Made by a program: the position numbers and the translations under genes. 64,000 bases of DNA from Caenorhabditis elegans (lineage: Eukaryota; Nematoda; Chromadorea; Rhabditida; Rhabditidae), in the NCBI RefSeq assembly GCF_000002985.6, contig NC_003279.8:8928001-8992000 (forward strand). Direction: 5' to 3'. Shown piece after piece: positions 45,103-56,900 of the stretch. Position 1 is the stretch's first letter. Every line of letters starts with the position of its first letter. Below the pieces are notes generated by a model, which worked only from the letters and a program-made list of their open reading frames with translations, did not search any database and had not been told where the DNA came from.

Positions 45103-46575
45103 TCAAGATAAATGAAAATCTTTAAAAATCAAATACATTTTCTTGTACCATTCATCAGAATTGTCTGAAAAAATCTTGCCACACGTGGCAGATCCCCATC
45201 TTCCATTCATCATCACCGATCGACAAAAACCTTCAGAATCCGCCAGTATTTTGTGTTGCCCATTCTGTAAATTGGGACTTCCGAAGAAAAAACCAGTCCA
45301 CTCTACTCTTACAGTACACAATAAGTTCCCACATTCTGAATTAGGCTCAAACTGGCAATTTATATTCTGAAATGTTTCAGTTGAAGTCCATACACCCTGC
45401 CACGTGCAAAGTTGAGATTGTGGCCGACAACAATAATGACGAATATGGGTGTTATCTTCACATCTGGAAAAAGAAGAGCTTCGGTATTATGCTCAAAAAT
45501 TGGTTTCACCTTGATTCCGTGGAAAATACTTTTTTGGAAAGCCAACCATTTCCATTTTCAGAGCATAATATTTCTCTCGGACTTCCACAATCACTGACAT
45601 AACATCCAAATCTTTCCCGTCGATCTATTAGAACATTTGCTGAACATGTGCGATCTGGAAAAAATATAACCTTTTCATTGTTCAGAAAATTTTTTTTTAC
45701 CAAGAAGCCTATGATAAATTTGTTTCCAAAAAATCTCTACACTACTAAACATATTTTTCTTCTTATCTATCAGTTCTGACTATAATGACCCCAGTGCGTA
45801 AAACTGCGATTTTTCACTCGAAACTACGGTACAAGGTCTCGAGAAGACTGAAATTTCCTCGTGGAGAGGAGTATGCGCCTTTAAAGAATACTGTAATCCC
45901 CAGACTCGCTTTTCCAAAAAATTATTATTTTCATATGTTTAAGCCAGTTTCAGAACAAAGTTTTAAGTGAAAATTCGAAAAATAAAAATATATTGTTAGA
46001 ACTCCTGCTACAGTAATTTTAAAAGGCGCATACAACTTTGCCAAAATTTTTTTTTCATTTCAGGACCCGATACCGTATTTTTACTTCGAGAATCGTTGAA
46101 AAAGATTAGCAATTGCATTTTGCAAAATTTTAGGTTTGGAAAATTCCAACTACCGCGAATGTTTCCTACTTTCATAATATCCAAATTTCGATTTCATGAA
46201 ACCACACGGTTTGTCATTTTCTGAAAATTAAATATTTTCACAAATCATTCCATCTTCTCTTCAAACTTCTCAAATAAACTCCGGTTGTTGAAGAGTCTTC
46301 TGGAATAATTCTTGGACCGTCATACTTATCCCTTTCAATATCCCATTGATTGAATATTAGTGATAAGACCATAAAAATCAATATAGGAAGGCATGGTCGC
46401 TTCTGAATAAAAAGTTTTCTGATAATGTGATAAAACTCAAAAAAGTTAATACCCCTATCTGTTGAACGGAGAATTTTAAAAACCACTTGAATCCTTTTTC
46501 TTCTTTATATTCAGAATCTATTGGAATCGCATCTATTTCATTTTCTAATCCAATATGAGCATCTGCAGATGACAT
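45103..46575 (-). CDS. Cys-rich type II membrane protein of unknown family
   Basis: Model: 46453-46575, 46267-46402, 45510-45654 and 45103-45463, giving 254 aa. The first two exons encode an acidic N-terminus (MSSADAHIGLENEIDAIPID), a conserved-looking KGFKWFLKF and a membrane segment (CLPILIFMVLSLIF). The last two encode a Cys-rich ectodomain (NRTCSANVLIDRR, FGCYVSDCGSPREILCSE, HYCCRPQSQLCTWQG, GSATCGKIF). The link after YLR uses donor AGAA/GTTTGA and is the weakest step. Otherwise the first part ends at a stop at 46238 as a 95-aa single-pass protein, and the Cys-rich part is a separate gene with an unseen 5' end. The topology implies a secretory-pathway or surface protein. I do not recognise it. 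Confidence 0.6.
45815..46092. repeat. Imperfect inverted repeat pair
   Basis: ACTACGGTACAAGGTCTCGAG... and ATGCGCCTTTAAAGAATACTGTA (split here) on the left arm mirror GTAATTTTAAAAGGCGCAT and GGACCCGATACCGTA on the right arm, with about 100 bases between. The words GCGCCTTTAAAG and GGTCTCGA are typical of a widespread worm interspersed repeat. It lies in the large intron of the Cys-rich gene model. Confidence 0.5.
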
Positions 46576-47041
46576 TGAGCCGTAAGAAATTTTAATTTCT
46601 GGTGATCAATTAAACTATTAAAAAAATAACTTTCACGTAAACACATAAATTCTTCCACACGATTCACCTTTTGGACTTTCAAAAAACGTGAAAAGCAAGC
46701 GAAACAAGAAACGGAGAAAAGCTTGGGGAATCGTCTAAATCGGATTTTACTATATTTCCCGAAAATCTTGTATCATTTTTAGGTGTTAACATGTTATTGT
46801 CGCACTAGAGCGATCCAGAAAAGTCGCCGCTTTTAAGCCCGGGAACGGTTTTTTCAGTCTTCTTCAGGTTTCAGTTTTACTAAAATAAAGCCAAAACATT
46901 ATAGAAAATTGGCACTTATACATGGAACAACAATACAGTGATTAATCAAATCACAAAATTCAAATGTAAACAAGTTTCATTTTTACGAAGTGATTACGAG
47001 TGAGATGGCGAATATGAGTAGAAACGGTTGATATCCAGAAG
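46576..47041. other. Intergenic region
   Basis: Promoter region of the minus-strand membrane-protein gene. It contains a mild CG-rich patch around 46800-46850 (CTAGAGCGATCC, TTAAGCCCGGG). No coding frame. Confidence 0.4.
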
Positions 47042-47307
47042 TTACTCCTTCTTTTCGTCCTCCTTCTTATCCTAAATAAAATATATGAGTTCTTGTATCA
47101 TCAGTTTAACTTACGTCGTCTTTCTTTTCATCGTCCTTTTTCTCATCTTCCTTCTTATCATCCTTCTTATCGTCGTCTTTTTTGTCTTCCTCTTTCTTCT
47201 CCTCGTCCTTTGATACGAAGATCTTGTTTAGATTTCAGAACTATTTAGTAGGGCTGTTCAATAGGACATCTTCATCGTCATCCCAATTTCTAAACCGCTG
47301 AAGTTTC
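47042..47307 (-). CDS. 3' end of a gene with alternative C-termini, one Lys/Asp-rich
   Basis: The block 47268-47307 has a good acceptor (TGTTTTCAG) and encodes KLQRFRNWDDDED. Read straight on, it ends VLLNSPTK and stop at about 47241. Alternatively, a weak donor (GAT/GTCCTA) joins it to 47115-47222 and 47042-47071, adding IFVSKDEEKKEEDKKDDD and a long run of Lys/Asp/Glu ending KKEDEKKE. Both outcomes keep frame. The upstream exon is not found; it would lie to the right, in or beyond the fasn-1 3' UTR. The composition suggests a disordered, possibly nuclear tail. Function unknown. Confidence 0.4.
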
Positions 47308-47956
47308 CTGAAAACATTACAATCCTAACTATTGATGCTTGTATTATCACAGATAAAGAAGAAATGTGTTATTTTTCAAAAGAATTTATTCAGCTCAATA
47401 GAGAAATCTAGAAGCAAAAACATTGAGAACAAAACAAGAAAAAAAAAAATGAAAAGTTACAAAATGAAACACATTAAAAACAATTGGTTCCGCGTGAAAA
47501 TTGAGTTATAAAAGAAAATTTAAAACAAAAAGAAACGTTTCGAGAAGAAGGAATGGGAAAGAATCAGTAACCTACGTAACCGTAACGGCATGGCACTGGG
47601 GGAGAGAGAGAGACCTGTGAAGAGGGGGGAAAGGGGGTCAAGTACAGACAGATCGAGCAAAGAGAGAAGAAAGCATGGTACTAAACATATGGAAAATGAT
47701 TAGAATTCAATTGAAATCAAGGGTGGGCAGTCCTAGAAAACATTAGAAAACTAACTAATCCATTGAAAACTAATACACACACTCATGAGTCTTGAGCAAA
47801 GAGCAATATTGGGTGACACGTTTGAAAATCAAAAGGTTTGAGAAAAAGAAGCAACCGAAAAAAGAAATAAACAGTTTGAAAGTCAAAATATAAAGCCAAA
47901 ATATTAAAACATTGAGGGGAGAGATTGGATGAGATTATGGATATGTGATTGTTGAT
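47308..47956. other. fasn-1 3' UTR and flanking DNA
   Basis: Downstream of the fasn-1 stop on the minus strand. Contains purine-rich tracts, including GAGAGAGAGAGACC and GGGGGGAAAGGGGG at about 47600-47640. No confident coding exon, although the upstream part of the Lys/Asp-rich gene may begin here. Confidence 0.4.
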
Positions 47957-50900
47957 TTATTGAAGAATAATCCTGTTGATGTGTTCAACTGTTACTGAAG
48001 ATGACTTTCCTTGCACGAAGGTATCGTGATCTCCTTTAACTTTGAGCACCTGTAAACAATTAATTTTAAGTTTTGATTTAGATTAAAAGAAAAGCTTTAA
48101 TTCACTACTACAACTTGTAAATCTTACCTCGCAATCTTCTGACACGGCCGCAACTCCATAATCTTCTCCAACGTCCTCCTCACGAGCAGCTCCTTGCTCA
48201 GCTCTGATCAGTGTGATGTGTCCACCGAAGTTTCTTCTTGGCTTGTACCTGTAATGTTTAAAATTTAAAATAAATTTTTTAGGTTTCTGAAACTCACTTG
48301 TCAGCCATGAGGAACTTGGAATGCATTGCCTCACAGGCAAATGCAACGGTCTCTGGTGACTTGAAGAGACCAGTTAGCATGACTTGATCCACCACCTTTT
48401 GCACACGGGCCTTGAATCCTGGTTGTTGAAGGAGTTCAAATCGGAACTTCTTGTAATCCACATTGGCGAAACGAAGAGTCATGGCACACATGATCTCAGA
48501 TTCGAAGAGTGGATTGTTGACCAGGGAATCTCCCGTTACTCCAAAGGCCATACGGTATACCTGAGAAGTTTCAAATTTAATTTCGAAAGCCATAAACTAG
48601 CTCAACTTACGTTTCTGTAAGTTTGCATGTAGAGATGGGATCCATCGAGAAGAATCAATCGTTCAACAGCATCTCTTCCGTCGGACTCTTGAAGCATATT
48701 GGCCATTTCAAATCCAATGCAAGCTCCGTAAGAATATCCAACAAGACGATATGGTCCAGATGGTTGAATCTTCTTCATTTCACGAATGTAGCACTTGGCA
48801 ACATCCTCGATGGAAGTTTGAGGGACGTTCTTGGTTGATTGGAAGCAGTAAGCTGGGAATTCACATTTGTTCATAACCTTCTTGAGTGGAGTTGCAATTC
48901 CCTCAATCGAGTGAACGAAGAAAGTGATTGGTCCTTCTTCAACCTTGTTAGCCTTAACGATGATATCCTGTGGGTCCAAATCATTGACATCAACTCTCAT
49001 CTTAAACAACTGGTTCATTTGCTGCTCAAGCATCTCAGCAGTATTCAACTCGGCATCACGTTCTCCATCCTTCTTCATCTCCAATTCGTTGACTTGAAGA
49101 GCAGTTCTACCAGTTCCACCTTGATCAGCAAGTTGTTGAAGCTTGTTGAGGGTCAGAGTACGGATTTCTTTCATGGAAAGAACAATATCGTGATCTCTCT
49201 CAAGAGCTTGCTTGATTTCGACTCCCATCAAGGAATCAAGTCCCAAATCACTAAGATTGGCATCAGCATTCAATTGAGAAATGTCATTGACTCCAAGAAT
49301 ATGAGCAATAGTTGCCATCAAGTCTCCACCTCCAACATTCTTCTTTGATCCGAGCTCAGCCTTGATGAAGGAGGAAACAATAGGATGATTCCAAGACAAG
49401 AAGTTGTCAAGAGAAGACAAGCAAGATGGCATTCTTTGTGGAAGAGTTCCACCAACAACGGTGTTGTTATCTCCCATGTTCTCAAGAATGACACCGACAT
49501 CTCCAATAGCTCCCCATTGAATTGCAATTCCTGGGAATCCATCGGCACGACGTTGATCAATCATTCTCTCCATACAAGAGTTGGACCATCCGTAGTTCGT
49601 TTGTCCAGCATTTCCACGTCCAGAAGTAATAGACGAGAAGACGACGAACCATTTCAAGATGTTCTTGTCACAATGTTCACGAGAAGCATAATCCAAATTA
49701 ATGGTTCCATAGTACTTGGCCTCGGCGGCATCCTTGAAGTTCTGCACGTTTTGGTTCTCGAACAGACAATCACGAAGAACCATAGCCAAATGGAATATTC
49801 CTCCAATCGGTCCCATGGCGGTACATTGGTTGATGAGTTCTACAGCGTCCGATTTCTTAGCAATGTTCAAAGTGGATACAAGAACGGAAACTCCAGTTCT
49901 TCTCCAGAAATGAACACATCTTGCTTGGTATCCAGTACGAATTCCAGTTCTCGAGGTAAGAACAAGTTTGCGTGCTCCACGGTTGATGAGCCATTGAGCT
50001 AATTCAAGACCGAATCCTCCGAGTCCTCCGGTGATCAAGTACGTGTGTTGTGGATGGCAGAGAGTACGACAGATGGCACGAACTGAGATCTTGGATGGTG
50101 GGCATACCTTGGTTCCTTCATCTGGACGGATCTCCATGATGACCTTTCCAATGTGTTTTCCAGCAGACATGAAACGGAATGCTTCCTCAGCCTTGTCAGC
50201 TGGGAAGGAATGCGAGTGAAGTGGCTTGACAACTCCGCTCTTGATTCCTTGTTCCAAAAGTCTGGCAATCTCTTTCCATTCATCCAAATCTCCAACGGTT
50301 GGGTCCATGATAGAATCAAGAAGGATTCCGTGAACGGAAACGTTATCCAAAAGCTTAGCCATTCCAAGGGATGAGTTTTGAGACAAGTCGACCTTTCCTA
50401 TTTCAAGGAAACGTCCGTGACGAGCCAAACATCTGAGAGAAGCTTGAAGCATCTCGTTGGCAAGTGAGTTGAGAACAATGTTGACTCCACGTCCTTTGGT
50501 GTGTTGACGGATATGAAGTTCGAAGTCAGCGGAACGAGAGTTAGCGAAGTGATGCTCTTGAAGTTGTGGGAACAAGTTCTTCAAGAATTCACGTTTCTCA
50601 GCTGATCCGACAGTGGTGAAGACTTCACATCCAGCAGCAAGAGCGATGGCAATGGCAGCTTGTCCGACTCCTCCAGCTCCTCCGTGGATGAGAATCTTGT
50701 CTCCCTTCTTCATTAATCCTCTTCTAACCAAAGCATAATAAGCGGTGGTGTAGACAACTGGGACAGTTGAAGCTTCAGCAAGAGTCCAATCCCTTGGAAC
50801 TTCCCAAGCGTAGTCTCTATCAACCATGACAGTGGTGGCAAGAGCTTGAGCTGGAAGAATTCCCATTAAACGGGTACCATCCTTGAGACGTCCAGAGAAC

Positions 50901-53900
50901 TCCATTCCGAGAAGACATTCACGATCAGCAAAGTTTCCTGGAATAGCATCTGGTGGAAGACGTCCGTAAGCAAGCATAATATCACGGAAGTTGATTGGAG
51001 CATAATATACAGAGCACAGTTCTTGAGTAGCCTTGCTCTTAACCATGGAATCAAAATATTGATTTGGAGACTCGAACCAGGTAAGAGATGAAACATCTCC
51101 ACGTGTAAGAGTGTTGATGAAAGCGTGCTCACAATCTTTGTAGACATGAACATCTTCATCCTTAACAACGATATGACGCATTGATCCCCATTGTCCATCC
51201 ATGTAGTCATTGGCGTGAAGATCAAGCTCAACGATCTTCTTGGTCTCCTCATCACCAATATTCCAGACTGGCGGTCCATCACGAATTTCCTTGTTGGCAG
51301 ACATATCAAAAGCAGAACGGAATCTGTTAATCTTCAAATTCTCCTCGACGAAGCAAAGCCCAAGTCCAACTATTCCATTATTTCGGCATTTGTTACTCAC
51401 TAGCCAGATGGTCTTGGAATCTGGTTCGTTGAGTCTTTCCTCAGAGACCTTTTGAAGAGGCTCAATCCAGTTGAACTCCTTGACATCATCAACGTCAATA
51501 AAGACTGGATCACGTGGGATTGGTGAAACACGACGAACGGCATATGTAGTGGTCATAAGGGCTGGGTCCGATTGGAAGTTGCAAATAAGGAATCCAGTGG
51601 ATTTGAACATATCGAGAAGTTGTTCGTGAGTAAAGAATTGATTGTACTTACGAGAAGCATCTCCAACCATTTCATTTCCAAGAAGTCCTTCAATGGCAAG
51701 AGCAATTTCGTATTGAGAGGTAACTTCAACAACCAACAAGAATCCAGTCTCGCGGATCAAATGCTTGCAAGCTTCAATAAAGGCAATTGGATCAGCCTTC
51801 TTGCTGATAACTTTGTCCAAAAGAACATAATCCAAATTCTTGACTTCTCCATGTCCAGTGAAATTATTCTCCAAGTCGATCTTTTGCTTCTTTCCTCCAA
51901 TAATCTCGAGCGTACTTTCGTCCAAATGATCAACATTGGCTCCGATGCAAGTATAATCGGTTTCAAGAAGTGGATGAGATGAGTTGGCTTCAATGCAATG
52001 ACGAATTTGATCAGTAGAGACCAAATCAACCGCTGCCATTGTTGCATGATGCCCAGCAGAGTTTTCAATACAAATATCTTGAAGACTCTTGACAATGCGA
52101 TCATTGAGAACAGCTCCAGCCCAGAGCCTATCCAGTTCGAAGATACCGCGAACACTTTTCAGCTTAGCAGCAACACGATCTTCAAAGTCCTCGCAATCTT
52201 CAATCTTAAACATATCAGCGATGTGATGGAGCACAGTGCACTTTCCATCATGAGTGAATCTTGTGACAGTATCATCAAGAACAACATCAGATTGAGAAGC
52301 CTTGAGAACAGCAAGAGCTTTTACAATTTGAGCTCCGTTCTTCAACTTCTTCAGGAGTCCAGCGGATTGCCATTTGGAGAATCCAGTGTAGAGTTGTTGC
52401 TTGATAACAGCAGAGTAGTCCTTGAGAATTGTAGAAGTTTTCTTATGTCCACTGAGACAGTTATGGTCAAAGTGAGGAACGAAAAAGATCTTCTCATGGT
52501 AGAGTTGTCCAGAAACTTGAATTCTTCTGGCGACTGAATGAGCGTTCAAATCGCAGCATTCAACTCCTCCAGCAATACATCCATTGGTAGAATGATCGTT
52601 TCTCAATTCAATAACTTGGATTCCGTCTTTTTCGACAACATGCTCAAGATGCTTGTTTGGATCAATACGAAGATGACGAACGCGAGTTGGAAGACGAAGA
52701 GTGTCAGATCGCTCGGCAAGAAGAGCAGTTTGAAGAAGGGAGTCCAAGAAAGTGACCCAGTTTCCGGTCCAGTACAAGAATCCGCGTTCTCCAGAGTTGC
52801 ATGTCTTGTAAATTCCACGGAAAGCCTGTCCATATTCATATCCTCTAAGAAGGAACTCCTTGTAGGCATCCTCAGTGTCCAGTTCAATACGATCAGCAAT
52901 TTCAGATGTACGAATATCTTCCAATTTTCCGTAGTAGAATGGTTGGTTGTCTTCTGGAATGTAGATTCTTCCAGAAGCAGCAACTTGATCATCAGAGATA
53001 ATCTCAAAGTATCCATTTCCTGGGGACAAGACAACATCCAATTTGACTGAAAATATTATTTAATTAGAATTTTAAAAGTTTAAAATAATGTATGAACTTA
53101 CTTGGCTTGGTAAGGATGGTGGCAGAGAAGACATTGATGTTCTCAAAGACGACTGGAGTCTTAGTGTAATCCAATCCCTTGAGTTTGCAAAGAGTTCTCC
53201 AAGCAAGTACCATATGTCCAGTGAATGGGTAGAGTACACGGCCATCAATGACGTGATCAAGAAGATAGGTTTCCTTGGAATCAGTTGCAAATGGATCAAT
53301 GTTGTAGGTAGCAGATGATGCAACAGATCCACTTCCTCCAGCAAGAACTTGACGCCCATCAATGGTAAGCCAGTCTTGAGTGTGGTCCCATTTCCACATT
53401 GGACCAATCATTGGAGTTCCCTTTGGAACAACTCCCTTGTATTGACCTCCTGGGTAGAGTTCAGTGATTTGAATGTTTACTCCCGCTTGGTAGATCTTTC
53501 CAAGAGATCCCAAGAAGCTCTCGAGTTCATCATCATTCTCAGACTTTGGCCTGTTCATAAGACCAACGTTGGTGACAGTCTTTTGAAGTGAACGACGAAG
53601 AATGGCTTGCATCAATGAATGTGGAGCCATTTCAATGGTGACAGCGTTTGCTGGAATCTTTTGAATAGCTTCGTAGAACAACACTGGAGAGCAAGCATTG
53701 TGGACATGGTATTCAGCAGAGCAAGTTGCAGCCAAGTCAGACTCCCAGTCATCTTCTGGGATGGATGTAGAAATCCACTTTGAAGATCTTGGTTTTGGTT
53801 CTGGAACAGCAGTTCTCATGCACTCAATCATCTCGTCTTGAACAGCTAGCATTGCTGGGGAGTGGAATGGAATTCCAGATGTATCAACAACCTTCGCAAA

Positions 53901-56900
53901 GATATCCTTCTCCTTGAGTTGAGCACAGAATGTAGCTACACCTTCAGCATCTCCAGAAATGGTAACCGAGTCAGCTCCGTTGTGGCAAGCGGCAACAACT
54001 CCAGGTGGAGCTTGTTCCTTAACCTGCTCCCAAGTCAAACCAACAGCAGCCATAGCACCCTTAATTTCAGTGTGCTTCATGATGGTGGTTCCACGATGAT
54101 AAGCAAGTCTCATTGTTTGCTCACGAGTAATTCCTCCGTCAGCATATCCACATCCCATTTCTCCAGTTGAATGACCAATTATTCCATCTGGTGAAACTCC
54201 GAGAGCAGTGAGAACATCAGTCAAAGCGATTTGGATAGCAGTGATGGCGAGCATGCAGTTCATAGTGTTGTTGGAGTATTGTTCTGGATCTGGATTGCAG
54301 AGCATTCCGTAAACATCAAGTCCAAATTCTTCAAGGGTCTTGCTGGAAGCACGAAGAGAATCATCGAACATTGGAATCTTCATGAGCTTGATCGCCATTC
54401 CAGGCCATTGGGATCCCATTCCAGAGTAAATGAAATAGATCGGACGAGCTTCAGTAATTGGGACCTTGGTGATGCTCTTCAAGGTCTCAACATTATTTTC
54501 TCTATCCAAAAGCATGTATCCACGGAATGGAAGAAGGTTGGCTGGCATGTTAGCCTGATTGGCCAACAAAGCTTGAAGGTAGAGATCATCCTTGTTACTC
54601 TCAATTTCGGTGAAAATGTTTTCAACAGCTTCTTGAGTTCTTCCACAGTAACTGAAATATTTTACGTTCAAAACTGTTCTGAATCTAGAAATATATTTTT
54701 AACTTACGTGACAAGTTTGGTGAATGGATGTGGGGTGATTGGTGGAGCTATATGATCAGCAGCCTTCAAGATGACGTGAGTGTTAGATCCTCCGAATCCG
54801 AAAGAGTTGATTCCAATAAGTCCTCCTGGAAGTGCAGTTGGCTCCGTGACAACCTTCAAGCGCCCGTCGGTAAGTCCCGGAATGTACTGATTTGGAGTAT
54901 TGTAATGCAAATTTGGTGGAATCAATTGACGTTCAATGGAGAGAAGAATCTTGGTCAAAGAGCAAACTCCAGATGCTGGCTCAGCATGTCCCATGTTAGA
55001 TTTGACTGAACCGATTAAAAGAGAATCAGTACGCTTGGAGCAGAAAACTTCACAGATTGCGTTGGCTTCCTGTGGATCTCCGACCTTAGTTCCAGTTCCG
55101 TGAGCCTCAACGTAGTAGACTGAGTTTGGATCGATTCCAGCCTCAGAATAAACTTCTTGAAGCAATTGAGCTTGTCTTTCTCCTGATGGGAAAGTGATTC
55201 CATGCTCCTTGTGCCCTAAAATTTAAATGTTTGAGAAAAACTCATGTTTTAATTCTGGAAAAAACTCACCATCAGTGTTAGACTTGGCGTGAACAACAGT
55301 TGCATAGAGTCTTTGAGCCTTCTTCTTGCGTTGAATGAAGATGGCTGCAACTCCTTCAGTACGACAATATCCATCACCAGATTCGTCGAATGAACGGCAG
55401 CTTCCCTTATCTGTGAGCATGCCCAATCTCAAGAATTGGAGAGCTGCAGTTGGAGTCAATGTGAGATGAGCTCCTGCGACAATAGCGGCGTCGCATTGAC
55501 CCTGAATAATTAAATATTAGAATAATTTTTCATCTCAGATTGAAAGTAGAAATCATCATAAATTGAACTTGCATAAAAAACAAAGCAACGAACCTGTCTA
55601 ATAGAGTCGACGGCAAGTTGAAGTGCCAAAAGTGAAGATGAGCAAGCGGTGTCCACCGAGAAAGATGGTCCTTGCAAATCGAATGTGTAAGAAATACGGT
55701 TAGAGAACATAGAACGCACACAACCCGTCAACGTGTAGCCCGTTACAGTATCTGGGTCTTGTGTGAGCATTCCAGAGGTTTCTGAAGCTGAACATCCAAC
55801 AAAAACTCCTGTTTTGGATCCACGGAGGTCAGTGGGATTTATGCCTGAAATTTGAGTATTATTATTTAATTATTCCTTTTTTGTTTTTTAATTGAATAAG
55901 CACTGTTCTTTTCCCAATTTCTTTATTTGACTTGTTCAATATTCCAAAATCATAAAAGTGGAACATCCTACTTGCACGGGGTCAGTAGTGCGCGCGCATG
56001 ACGGTCTCAAGGTTACCACCACAGCCCGGTACATCGGGGCACACTTTTTCCGATTTCCGTCTCCTTTTCCGAGGGAGGGATATAGATAGAGAATACGAGA
56101 GAGAAAAATGGACATACCCGCATCAACCATTGCCTCCCATGAAGCTTCAAGAAGTAGTCGAACTTGTGGATCCATGAAATTTGCCTGTTTTGGAGTAACT
56201 TGAAAAAAGCCCGCGTCGAATTTGTTCAACACTTTCAGTTTTCCATGTCTTTTTGGCAGATCGCAAAATCCTGGTGTCCATCTGAGAGAGTCTTCCGTTA
56301 CCAGGTCTTCACCAGCAAGAAGCATGTCTCCGAACATTTTGACGTTATCGCATCTGAAAAAATTGGAACGTTTGACATATTTCAGTAAAATCGTGAACGG
56401 TTTCCGCAAAAACTTAAAAATAAGATTATTTAAAATTATTTGTAAAATTCTTAAAAAAAGTATATTTTACTTTGAAAGCTTAAATATCGGATTATTTTAA
56501 ACATATCAACGGATGATCATTTTTACAGTTTTGTATAGGTCAAATTAAAATCAAATATTAGCAGTAAAAGTTGATGAGGTGCAGTTCTAATAGAGGAAAC
56601 GGTAAATGTGATATTGTCAGTACTTTCAGATGGGTTTATTACATTACCCAATTACCGTTCTCATCCGTCATCAAAATTTTAGGTTTCAAAATAGATGTAC
56701 CTTGGAAATCGGCCCGAGACTCCTGAGATTACGATATCGTCCTGCTTCTGCCACCATTGTGTTGGATCCATGTTGTCCGAAGACTGAAATTTTCAAAATT
56801 AGTTACAATTTTAAACCGTTTGAATACAAATCTAAGAATCGAAATGTGATAACAACCATCAAAGTGGTTCTATGAAACTTATTGATTTTAAAATCTCGAA

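Noticed and set aside
49385-50002. Long plus-strand open frames (170-205 codons) opposite fasn-1, also at 48839-49348, 51998-52537, 52538-53050 and 54231-54755
   Set aside because: They are antisense shadows of the strongly biased fasn-1 coding sequence, with Ser/Asn-rich composition and no splice or start context.
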